Position numbers and translations under genes: made by a program | Notes under the pieces: generated by a model | Databases searched by the model: none | Seen by the model: only the letters and a program-made list of their open reading frames with translations | What the model was told of the DNA's origin: nothing | Shown: positions 54,159-63,580 of the stretch, piece by piece | Numbering within the stretch: position 1 is the first letter of the stretch | How the letters are laid out: each line of letters starts with the position of its first letter | Assembly: GCA_949825045.1 (NCBI GenBank) | Contig: OX463814.1 | Location: 29,282,383 to 29,346,382, forward strand | Direction of reading: 5' to 3' | DNA: 64,000 nt | Source of the DNA: Argyresthia goedartella | Taxonomy: Eukaryota; Arthropoda; Insecta; Lepidoptera; Argyresthiidae

Positions 54159-55467
54159 CATAGTCAGATCATAAGTTCTGTCACATGTGCAATATGAAAT
54201 AATTTAGAAATGTTTATTATTTATGTAAACATTTATGTAGCAAAATGAACTTTATAAAACATAGATTCTTATGGTAATAAAGTTTATTCAAAATGACCCC
54301 CGCGATTTTGAATACAGGCCTTTATTCTGCGCGGCCAGTCGTCTATCGCAGCACGAACGAGGTCCATGTTAATATCGGCGGCTGCCTTAATCAAGGATGC
54401 CTTGAGTGACTCTAAATCCGGATGAGGCTTTGAGCAGGCCTTTTCCTCCAAGTGTTGCCATATCTTGTAATCTAACGGACTCAAATCTGGACTGGAGGAG
54501 GGCCAGTCTTCGTGCCGGATGAAGTCGATTTCACGCGCCGCCAGCCAGTCTTGTGTGCTTTTCGCTCTATGAGCTGGCGCAGAATCTTGTTGGAATACCC
54601 AGTGCCTGTTATTAAACATGGTATGAGAAACAGATTCCACAAGGTTCTTGAGGACTGCATTTTGATACACAACTGCATTCGTTTTTACGCCTTGCTCACA
54701 AAAATGTACCTCAGTTAAGCTCCAATAAGAGACTCCCAACCAAACCATGAGCGGGGATGGAAAATGACCTCGTTGGACACGCGGAATACGGTTGCTCGCT
54801 TCTTCACTGCTGTGTGCGTACACCTTATCATTTTGTTTGTTGTAGCTCTCTTCCACGGTGAAAATTTTTTCATCCGAAAAAATAATTTCCCGATGCTTTT
54901 TTCCCGCGTACCGCTTCAACAAAGCGCGGCATCTTTTCAGTCTCAGGTCCATTAAACGAGCGTCCAAACGATGTTCTATTTTTCTTCGATATGCCCTAAG
55001 CCCTAAGTCTTCATTTAACACCCTTTTCACCGTGGTCCTGCTTAACCCCATCTGAAGGGCCAACAGTTTCTGCTTACGTATGGGATTTCTTTGAATTCGC
55101 GCCTTCACAGCTTTTATTACTGCTGGAGTCCTAACAGAGCGAGGGCGACCACTTCTTGACCTGTCATCTACACTAGAGTCTTCATTGTATCGTTTTATGG
55201 TACGATAAACGAATCTTTAGGTTATATTCAAATTTTTCAGTAAGTCGAAAATCTGAATTGGCGCGTAACCGCAACGATGCAACGCAATAACTGCGACACG
55301 GTCTTCTTTAAGTGTCCACTCCATATTTAAAAATGAGGAAAATTCTAAAAAGTACACATTTTTATTTTCATGAAAAATTCGAAATTCGATTTCAATAAAC
55401 TTTTTTGTGGCCAGCGTTCTAAATTCAAATGTTTTTATTGTGTGACAGAACTTATGACCTGACTGTG
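54159..55467 (-). mobile_element. maT-type mariner transposon, copy 2
   Basis: 1309 bp with the same inverted ends as copy 1 (left CATAGTCAGATCATAAGTTC, right inverted CACAGTCAGGTCATAAGTTC). TA lies on both sides (54157-54158 and 55468-55469). The two copies are close to identical over most of their length. Confidence 0.92.
54284..55324 (-). pseudogene. maT (DD37D) mariner transposase, with nonsense codon
   Basis: Start at ATG 55324 (MEWTLKEDR) as in copy 1. A TAA replaces a Lys codon in the NITKRF motif near 55220, ending the N-terminal piece. The remaining frame (55108-54284) is open for 274 codons and contains all three catalytic Asp: FSDEKIF, VFQQDSAPAH and SPDLSPLDYKIW, with 37 residues between the last two. 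There is no frameshift in the core, where copy 1 is shifted, so the two copies were inactivated independently. A small deletion near 54925 relative to copy 1 keeps the frame. Confidence 0.9.
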
Positions 55468-55615
55468 TATTTGTTGCCATCAATATTTACTAACAAAATA
55501 TTCAGTTTTTATATGAGTGCTCGCAGGACTTGGCAAAAACAATACTCTAAAGAATCAGTCCTAAAATAGATTGCTAATCAAGGAATTTAGCATTGTATAT
55601 TTTATAGAAATCATT

Positions 55616-56480
55616 TCATTTTTGGGGTTCCGTATTCAAAGGGTCTAAACGGAGCCTTCCTAGCCGAGGACTATGTGGATCTTCAGACTATGCTCGACGA
55701 CTATCATTAAGCTTCGCTTGCGGTAAGCCTCAGGATGAAGACCAAGATTATGTCAAGCCTTGCGGGTCCTTAACCTTACATAATGATAGGTAACTGCCAG
55801 CTAGAGACAGTAACCGACTACATCTACTTTGGACACAGTTTATCTTTTGGCAAACACTCGCAAGGAAGTGAAGAGACGCATCCAGTTAGGTTGGGCCGCT
55901 TTTGGCAAACTGGAAGATGTCTTAAAGTTTAAAATCCCCCAATACCTTAAAACCAAGGTGTTCAACCTATGTGTTCTGCCCATACTCACTTACGGATTCG
56001 AGACATGGCCGCTCACAAATACATGCGCAAAATCAGAGTAGCACAAAGGGCAATGGAGCGTGCCATGCTCGGAATCTCCCTTCTTGACGGAATACCCAAT
56101 GTGGAGATACGACGACGAACCAAGGTCGTAGACGTGGGCAAGCGGATCGCGAGGTTAGAGTGGGGATGGGCGGGACACTTGACCAGGAGGGAAGCTGGAA
56201 GGTGGACAAAAGCAGTGACCAAGTGGCCAAGGGACACAAATCGTCCAAGAGGCAGACCATCCGCCCGGTGGTAGGACGATCTTATATACTTTGTTGGGCG
56301 CCAGTGGATGAGGCTGGCGCAGGATAGCGTCAAGTAGCGTGATGAAGAGGAGGCCTGTACTCAACAGTGGGTGCGGGAGGCTGAATAGATAGATAGAAAC
56401 GGAGCCCTATTGCTGTCACTCACGTGTATTATACAGCCAAACAGTTAAAGCTTCAAATTTTAAAGTCTTCAAAGTACGCC
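55616..56480 (+). repeat. GGTTCCGTA-family repeat, interrupted by an RTE insertion
   Basis: TTTTTGGGGTTCCGTATTCA at 55619, with AAACGGAGCC at 55647, continues after the RTE insert at 56397 with AAACGGAGCCCTATTGCTGT. The same start is seen at 57587. The 3' end of this copy is unclear. Confidence 0.6.
55657..56396 (+). mobile_element. 5'-truncated RTE LINE with AAACGGAGCC target duplication
   Basis: AAACGGAGCC flanks it (55647-55656 and 56397-56406). Coding remnants in line: DYVDLQTMLDDYH (RT thumb), GNCQLETVTDYIYFG, KRRIQLGWAAFGKLEDVLK, VFNLCVLPILTYGFETW, RAMERAMLGISLLDGI, then KRIARLEWGWAGHLTR and PRGRPSARW. This is the C-terminal third of an RTE endonuclease-RT protein, with several stops and frameshifts. 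The 3' tail is a GATA repeat (ATAGATAGATAG, 56385-56396) as usual for RTE. Confidence 0.85.
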
Positions 56481-56732
56481 CTATAAAAGGACGCCCTAAA
56501 AAAATTGTCCTACTTCATCGAATAAGGCATCGTTGTTTAGAGCTCGTTAAATAGATAAATACCTTTTTTTGTATGTGGAAAACAACGGAATGAAAAATCG
56601 AGTCAGATTTTTACAACATTTTGTACCGAAGGAATTTTTTATTTCCAATGGACCTTAAAATTTGGTATTGATTAGATTTTTCTTTAAAATTCCTTTATTT
56701 TTAGGCTTTTATTCTATATTTGTGTCTTTCAA

Positions 56733-57205
56733 TCTCACAGGGATAGCAACCGGAGATCCCACAAGGTGTCTCTCCTTTCAACTCCTCGGCATAACACTGC
56801 CGCTTACAAAAACTCGTTTAGGTTAGGGGCGATCCGACTGTGGAACGCACTTCCCTGCGCTATCAGAGATAGTCCATCAATTTTATCTTTTAAGAAAAGA
56901 CTAAAAGAGCATTTCCTTTCTCTTTCGTGATAGGTACTTGTTTATATGTATAGGTTTGATATATATTTTATTTTTTTACTATCGTATTTTATATCCTATA
57001 TACTTAGTTTACTATATGTTTAGATTTTAGTTTCGTTAATAATTAGAGGTACCTATTTAGTTTTATTGCGCACTAAGACAACTTGCACTGCTTTTCCTGC
57101 CCTGCCTAGGTTTTCTGGTAGAAATCTCTCTTTAGAGATGAGCTCGCCTTTAAATATGCGCCCATAAAATGTTTCATTTTCTTACCATTATTATTTATGT
57201 GCAAT
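56733..57205 (+). mobile_element. CR1/Jockey-type LINE 3' fragment
   Basis: A short frame reads RDSNRRSHKVSLLSTPRHNT and ends LKEHFLSLS with TGA 56928-56930. It parallels the end of the LINE at 48190-48360 (ITPQQNTAAYEHWFRLRAIR). The 3' UTR holds GTAGAAATCTCTCTTTAGAG and GCAATAAAGAATATG near 57202. It is severely 5'-truncated. Confidence 0.75.
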
Positions 57206-57631
57206 AAAGAATATGAACATGACTATGAATTTGTGTCGGAACGGACTTGACCGTTTTTTTATTAATACTAACAAAATATCGTTTGCGCCGGGCTCTAGGT
57301 TTTTTATATAGGATTTGAGACAACTCCTTTTTTTTCAATGTCAAGGCGGTACTTAAAAGCAAATACGAACGCCCTGCTTAGATAAACAACCACACTAAGT
57401 TTCAAGACAAAGACAAACAAGTAATTGATAGTTCGTCCACTAATTAATTATAACTTTATACACGTCTCAAAAGTTCAACGTAGCCCGGATTTATGTAAAG
57501 ATACGCCTTAGTTTAGCTCGTATAATGGACTGGGCTCGGGCAAAATGAAGAAGAATAATGCTCTAAATATCAAATCGCATTAATTTTTAGGGTTCCGTAC
57601 CTTAAAAGTAAAAAAGAAACCCTTATAGGAT

Positions 57632-57894
57632 GATAATAATAATAATAATAATAATACCTTGGACACTATTTACACACATTGATCTAGCCCCAAACTAGGA
57701 TTCCCTGTATCTTGGGTACTAGACAACGATGCATATACTTATATAGATAAATATTATACTTACTTAGATAAACAACCATGACTAGGGTACAAACATCCGT
57801 TCTCATCAAACAAATATTTGCGCCCACCGGGACTCGAACCCGGGACCCTTGGCTTCGTAGGTAGGGTCACTGCCGACTCGGCCATGCGGGTCGT
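57632..57894 (-). mobile_element. tRNA-derived SINE, copy 3
   Basis: Minus-strand copy with the same A box, B box (CCGGGTTCGAGTCCC) and body as 49480-49730. The tail is a run of AAT units (57632-57655). It interrupts the GGTTCCGTA-family repeat between CCCTTATAGGA and CACTTCTTTGTCCGTCTGTC. Confidence 0.88.
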
Positions 57895-57958
57895 CACTTC
57901 TTTGTCCGTCTGTCCATGTGTCAACCGTTTTATCGGGAACGCGTGGATGGTTCAAGTT

Positions 57959-58016
57959 GAAACTGATATCAATTACTCAGGTCAGTGGTCTGACCTGAGT
58001 AATTGATATCAGTTTC
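57959..58016. repeat. Perfect 27-bp stem hairpin with 4-base loop
   Basis: The arms 57959-57985 (GAAACTGATATCAATTACTC and on to GGTCAG) and 57990-58016 are exact inverse copies; the loop is TGGT. In the related repeat at 13380 only the left-arm equivalent is present, so the right arm is a new inverted duplication. Confidence 0.9.
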
Positions 58017-58341
58017 GGCAGTTTTAAAGCTGTGAAAAAAACAAGCTTCTAGATTAACGCAATCAAACGATACGACCGTTTATGCTGTAAAAAAGTTGGA
58101 TTTCCATAGTACTCGCAAAGAAACCAAAACCTGGGTACTTCCCGTTGACCTAGAATCATGAAATTTGGCACAGAGCAAGGTCTTATAGCACAAGTAAAGC
58201 GAAAAATCTGAAAACCGTAAGTTTCTGTCTATCTGTCTTACCTTTCATCCAGCTTACTTTTCAAACATTCTGCCTTCAGCCTTAACGTGAGTACAGCTTT
58301 GCGTATATTTTGCTAATGCTCTTTAAAACTTTTTTGGTGCA

Positions 58342-58700
58342 TTAATTTGCGCAGAACTGGCACCCCCTGCAAACGTTACTCACGCGCCAAAAGATCGCTG
58401 AAAGACTGTATAGTATAGGCTTTTTTTTAAAATAGCCTAAATGGTGTCTCACTGCTGGGGAGGCCTCACCGGTTCGAGCCCACACATCTCTATCTGAAGC
58501 TTTATCTGTCCATCCTGGAAGAAACCTATCCAGGTCATCCTTCCATCTCCTTATGGGCCTGCCCCTACGCCGGAATCCGTCTGTAGGCATCCATTTAGTG
58601 GCAGATTTCGCCTATTTGTCCGGATGCATTCGACAGATATGTCCAGCCCAGTTCCATTTCAGTTTGGCGGTCTGCGTGCCCACGTATAGGCTTACTAAAG
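58342..58700 (-). pseudogene. RTE-type LINE C-terminal fragment, second subfamily
   Basis: The minus strand reads TAKLKWNWAGHI (near 58660), then PTDGFRRRGRPIRRWKDDLD and FLPGWTDKASDRDVWARTGEA. This is the same C-terminal domain as at 35262 and 55657 but clearly a different subfamily (GRPIRRWKDDL). It is a short 5'-truncated remnant. Confidence 0.7.
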
Positions 58701-58819
58701 AATAAATTAAATACCTATCTTCTCTGCTTAAAGTCTGGCTAGCCTAAAAAACATCGCAAAGCGCGGCCAATGAAAAAAATCTTATGCTTGTATGTAGCGC
58801 CATGTATTATGCTAGTCGG

Positions 58820-58897
58820 CAAAGTAAAACAATTACACGCATGGTTCTCATACATTTCACCATGTATGGGAACCATGCGTGTAATTGTTTTACTTTG
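58820..58897. repeat. 36-bp stem hairpin with one mismatch, 6-base loop
   Basis: The arms 58820-58855 (CAAAGTAAAACAATTACACG and on) and 58862-58897 are inverse with a single T/C difference; the loop is TTCACC. Confidence 0.9.
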
Positions 58898-59098
58898 TAA
58901 TACATCTTAATCTAGTCTGTGAACACAACCTTATCTACAAGTATGTACAGAACCCTTGGTGGGCGAGTCCAACTCGCACTTGACCGTTTATATAGCGTTT
59001 CGCACGAGTGATTTTTGCGTTTTGCATCTTGTCTACGGACCCCGGGTCAAGTGCGAGTTGGTTGCAGGTTGCAAGCGGCCATGGCTCAAATGTATATA

Positions 59099-59885
59099 CC
59101 TAGTCGGTCCTTAAGTTCTGTCACAAGGTTTTTGATAGATAAAACTCAGCAATAAACTTTTTCTTATTCGTATTATACATGATTAAAAAGCTTATTTTAT
59201 ACGAATCAAATTGCAATACAATACATTTTGTACGATTATCGCAATATGACAAAAAACCTTATAACTTGAGACAATCGCGAACCCAAAACACGCCGCAACT
59301 GACAAAAATACCACTTACCACAAATTTAATAAAAAAACAGTGTTCCAGATAACCAACAAGGTTTTTTTATTTATTCTGAAACCTCGATTTTAGACCATGC
59401 TTAACAACTAGCATTTGATTTTCTGTTAGCTTTCAGTTCCAACTGCTCCCAAAGAGAACTTTACGTACTTTTTACGTTTTCAGAAAAACGTATAAAAATG
59501 ATCTTGTGGGCAACAAGTACACTACGTAAAATGTGAATATGAAAATTAGTTTTACCCAGGCTTAGTTATCTTATGCTTCAAAATGAAGGTAACGGGTTTA
59601 GGGAGGGTTCTGACTAAACTCTCACGTAAGTTTGAAAGGTTTTAAGAGTCATGGAAAAAAGATAAAGTGAATCACGTCCGTATTTTTATTTGGGTAAAAA
59701 AGTGCAAAATCTCTGAAAAAACTAGCATTTGTGTAATATGGCTTTAAGCATTTAAATCCAATAATCGTTCTAATTAATCAGTATTTAATGAGCTATCAAA
59801 CCATATATAGTATTAAATAAAATAAAACTTGGTATTATTTACTATGCGGCAAAATATTTGTGACAGAACTTATGGACCGACTAGG
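59099..59885. mobile_element. Non-autonomous Tc1/mariner (maT-like) element, 787 bp
   Basis: The left end CCTAGTCGGTCCTTAAGTTC and the right end, inverted CCTAGTCGGTCCATAAGTTC, both continue TGTCACAA. TA lies outside both (59097-59098 and 59886-59887). The inner part of the inverted repeat, TAAGTTCTGTCACA, equals that of the maT copies at 11680 and 54159, while the outer bases differ (CTAGTCGGTCC versus ATAGTCAGGTC). The interior has no transposase frame. Confidence 0.85.
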
Positions 59886-59945
59886 TATAGGTATTTACGG
59901 AGAGTTCTACAATCGAACAAACTTGTTAAGTTAACTGTTTTGCAG

Positions 59946-60112
59946 GGTAGGGCCTTTAACACGGACATTGGGCGACGCTCAAGGGACCGAGGATTTGACA
60001 ACCACTTTGGGGCTTTCCTGGTCCAGAGGATCTCGCTGGCTGTGCAGCGCGTTAATGCTGCTAGTGTAATGGGGAACCTTTGGGCCGGGTTTTTTTTTAA
60101 ATATTGTTTTTG
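59946..60112 (+). other. Possible exon or retroelement C-terminus
   Basis: After CTGTTTTGCAG (59945) an open frame reads GRAFNTDIGRRSRDRG, then AFLVQRISLAVQRVNAASVM, and stops at 60112. The sequence is coding-like and faintly familiar as the end of a multi-copy insect retroelement-type protein, but I cannot name it. The preceding AG fits a 3' splice site. Confidence 0.35.
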
Positions 60113-60714
60113 ATGTTGTGACGTAGCTTTATGTGGGTTTTCGATTTTGGATTTTATTTTAGTTTAAATTTTACATTTAACATAGTTTTGCGCTGTTGAA
60201 CAATTGGGGTAGCAGAAACACAGTTGAGCGTCACAGAGGGCCAGCCTATAATATAGCTAAGGATTTATAAAGGTTTCCTCACAATATTTTCCCTCATCGT
60301 TTGAACTCATGTTCAATTTGAAACGTACTAGTCATCTAGTACATTTCAAAATGCAATATTTTCAACCTGTCACACGGAACAAGTCTACAGAACGTTGGTA
60401 CCTTAATGGGAGGGAATCACTTTTAATTTTCACCTTTTCTATACCCTTTTTCATCGCAACCGGGCGCTCTGTGATATAATCAAGTTGTAACTTAATTAAA
60501 ACGTCCAAGATTTAAATACATGTTATAAAATTCTTAATAAGGCTACATTAGTTATTACTCGTTGCTAATGTAGCTCAGTGGAAAATAAGTAGGAATTTCT
60601 TGTTGTACTAGCAATTTAGAACAAAATTACTGGGTTGTATACATGGACTTTTATTTCTCTTGGCCGGAAAATTACAGTTTTATATAACTGAACAGATAAA
60701 ATGTAGAGTTCATT
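60113..60714. other. Unassigned sequence with two small hairpins
   Basis: TTTGAAACGTACTAG (60317-60331) pairs with CTAGTACATTTCAAA (60336-60350) with one mismatch. GCTACATTAG near 60542 pairs with CTAATGTAGC near 60566. No gene was recognised. Confidence 0.4.
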
Positions 60715-61045
60715 AGTTTTTATTACGGTTCGTATCGTATCCCAGGAAAAAACGAATTCTTAGTTCAAATTGACCTAAAATCATGAAATATTACTTCATG
60801 CCATATCTTATAGCACAAATGAGCAGAAAATCTAGAAAGTGTAAAGCATAACAGACACCATATCTATACTTCGTCGAATCCTTTATTTTAATGTTGACAT
60901 TTCTTTTTCAGGTACATAATAAGCAATATTTTTCATCGCAGATGTCGAAAACCTGTCAAAATTAAAGATATTCGACGGACCGAGTATACCAGCGTGTACG
61001 GAACCCTTAGTGGCGAGTTCGATTCGCACTTGACCGTTTATTTTT
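60715..61045 (+). repeat. GGTTCCGTA-family repeat, diverged copy
   Basis: Has a decayed start (TACGGTTCGTATCG), TTGACCTAAAATCATGAAAT in the middle, and the end TACGGAACCCTTAG, GCGAGTTCGATTCG and CACTTGACCG (60998-61038), in line with 58946-58987. Confidence 0.65.
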
Positions 61046-61452
61046 TATGAAGAGTCTTATTAGTTTCTCGCGGTTTTTCATCAGATATAAATGTAACTGT
61101 GTCTCTGCCAACCCCTATGTTAAATATATATGGTGGGTGTGAAAATGTATTTGTTAAATTTTGAGTAATAGAGATGAATGAACTTCGTGTAATTAGTGTT
61201 CATTAAACTAAATAAATAATTGGCAACATTTTGTAAGTTCGCTTAACCAAGCTCTACATCTAGAAAGCTCCGCTTGACAGTTCCCTTCAAAGATGTTATT
61301 TGACGTCATCGCCCAGAGACATGTAAACCGTATGAAGAAAACACAGTACGGTTAGCAACGATATTGGTCAAATTTGATCGCGAGTGAAAGCTCTTTTACC
61401 CGCGATCACACTCGAGAGAGAATGGTCTATGATTTCATTAGGTACCTATTAA
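61046..61452. other. Unassigned sequence
   Basis: No gene or repeat recognised. The TTAA of the neighbouring fold-back element lies at 61449-61452. Confidence 0.35.
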
Positions 61453-62010
61453 CTGGTTTTCCATACGCCGGCATGGCAACGGCACCGGCAACAGTGCCGG
61501 CTTTCTCGGCGCCGGTGCCGGTACCTTTTTCCACTAGGCCGGTGCCGCTGCCGGTAGACCTGCGCTCTTTCAGCTTTGTGCCTAGCTAGTACTGACACAG
61601 AAATCAGTTCTATCTACCACACTTAAAAATTATCTAGTTAAATCGTCGTATCTATATGTTATATGTCTTACATCTAAGACCAATATACCAACGTCGTACC
61701 AAATACGAGTTACGCGTCGTGTCGTGGCATCCCCCTACTAACCTACACGTCCCGCGCAAACACACGAACACGGCTACAATACCTACACAATACCCATGCA
61801 GTTTTGCCCGCCGGCATCGAGAGGGAAGCTTGCTGCCCTGGCACCGGCAGCGGCATCGGAGGGAGTCATCACCGTGCCGGCGCCGGCGCCGGTGCCGGTA
61901 AGTCGAAAAGCGTGCCATATGTTTCCATACATTTTGCTTCGCCGGCAGCCGATGCCGTTGCCGTTACCGTTGCTGTTGCCGGGCCGGCGTATAGAAAAAC
62001 GGCTATCGGG
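61453..62010. mobile_element. GC-rich fold-back, candidate piggyBac-type MITE (TTAA at both borders)
   Basis: TTAA stands at 61449-61452 and 62011-62014. Inside the right border the end inverts to CCCGATAGCCGTTTTTCTAT and then ACGCCGGC; inside the left border it reads CTGGTTTTCCATACGCCGGC. Both then pass into quasi-repeats of GGCACCGGCA/GCCGGTGCC type near 61470-61560 and 61835-61980. TTAA borders with a CCC start are typical of piggyBac elements. The left end seems to have lost a few bases. Open frames over it (61374-61589, 61652-62064) are Pro/Ala/Arg-rich by-products of the GC repeats. Confidence 0.6.
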
Positions 62011-62014
62011 TTAA

Positions 62015-62824
62015 ATTATCACGAAGGTATTACATATTGTATAACCATGTTACATTGCTTGTGAGATTTTTACTTAGCCTTTCCTGTATCTAACTTCCTT
62101 TGGGATAGCCATGCTATAAATTCCCCCCTCAATATTTCTTTCATTCTTTCGTATTCGCATTCTCTTATTAATTATGTTGGGCAAATAAAATAGGTCATCT
62201 AGTAAAGAACTCCTACTACATGTGAAACCAGTAACCCTAAATCTAGAGGTATGAGTAAGAAGTCCCGTCAACTTAGACAGTAGATTTTAAACTAGGAATG
62301 GTTTAAGTCGAATAATTAGTAATTTTAAATTTCAATAAAAGTTTATCGTTGAAACCTTGGAAGTCTAATACTAAATGCCATATTTCATCTCTCTATTCTG
62401 CTTGAATGCCTATATGGAGCCCGTACGACATCTTACAACTCGATCTTGACAGATCTTGGGAATATTCCTGCTTTTCGTCAAAAGATGCTGCCACCCAAAA
62501 TATTTTATTGCGAACATCCGCATCTTTACACTTCCGCTATCTGTTCAAAGATCTCGCTTTTTTACTTTATTTTCATGGGTGACTCTAGATTTCTAGGCTA
62601 GATAAATAGTGACGATTATATAAGCAATAGGCAATCACTCTGACGACATATTCAGTAGTTTAAACAAGGTAGAATACACAATACATTTACGAAGATGCGT
62701 TATAAGATAATAACTGCCAGGGCTTAAATTCAATTGCCACAAAACGACACTCCCGAATAGCATTCAGAAAAGACCTACAAATTAATATCCCAGAAGGCCA
62801 GGACCCAAAACCAATGGTAAAATA
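62015..62824. other. Unassigned sequence
   Basis: No gene or known repeat was recognised. Confidence 0.35.
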
Positions 62825-62920
62825 GAAAAAGAAAAAGTTGACGACTCAGGATCGAACCACGAACCTTAATATTTCGAGTCTGATAACAACGCGATGAGCC
62901 ACTTGAACTTATATGAGGCC
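62825..62920 (-). mobile_element. Decayed tRNA-like SINE head
   Basis: On the minus strand, AAGTGGCTCATCGCGTTG resembles an A box and GTGGTTCGATCCTGAG a B box at tRNA-like spacing. The acceptor stem does not pair and no SINE body was recognised, so this is a remnant at most. Confidence 0.45.
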
Positions 62921-63219
62921 TTGCGAAATTTGCAATTCGTTTGATAACCACTAATATCCAATGTTTTGTGTTTTTACCAAATTTAACTTGCCGCTAATTG
63001 AGCATTGATCACCTCAAAATTTATATCTCTGTCATTTGTGTGGCGTAAGAATCAACTACACCTCTTTACAGTTCATAGCAAAATCTTTCAATTACGGTTA
63101 TTAATTAATTATATTGCCCAAACCTGCCAACGCCTGCACTGTTTTTATAGCAAATATAAAATAGTTCTCATATCATCAGCATTTCCACAAAAAGTAGAGT
63201 CACCGATAAGAATGTTGAA

Positions 63220-63580
63220 CAGCTGGAATCTAAAATTGAGTCCTTGACTCTAGATGCTTAAAAGTCGTTAACACCTGACGACTGGAAGAAAAAGGTCAAC
63301 TTTATCAGTTCATTATTAATGTCGGGTCTGACAGTAAATCGCAGGAATGTAAAATAGAGTCCTTGACTCTAGATACTTAAAAGTCATTAACACCTGATGA
63401 CTGGAAGAAAAACGTCAACTATATCAGTTCATTATTAAAGACGGGTCTGACAGTAAATCGCAAGAATCTTAAATATAGTCCTTGAGTCTAGATGCTTAAA
63501 AGTCGTTAACACCAGACGACTGGAAGAAAAGGTCAACTATATCGGTTCATTATTAATGTTGGGTCTGACAGTAAATCAAA
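63220..63580. repeat. Tandem repeat, unit 119 bp, three copies
   Basis: TCCTTGA[C/G]TCTAGATGCTTA starts at 63241, 63360 and 63479, exactly 119 bp apart. Each unit holds GTCGTTAACACC, GACTGGAAGAAAA, TCAACT[T/A]TATC, GGGTCTGACAGTAAATCGCA. Copies are about 95 percent alike by eye. Confidence 0.9.

Larger units (their letters stand above)
57587..58990 (+). repeat. GGTTCCGTA-family repeat with nested SINE and RTE fragment
   Basis: Starts TTAGGGTTCCGTACCT and ends ACAGAACCCTTGG, then GGGCGAGTCC and CGCACTTGACCG. Its middle has GGGTACTTCCCGTTGACCTA and AATCATGAAATTTGGCA (58132-58165), also found at 13550 and, weaker, 60765. A SINE (57632-57894) and an RTE tail (58342-58700) sit inside, and two long hairpins occur within it. 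Confidence 0.65.

Noticed and set aside
61652..62064. Overlapping Ala/Pro/Arg-rich open frames on both strands
   Set aside because: They are translations of the GC-rich quasi-repeats of the fold-back element.
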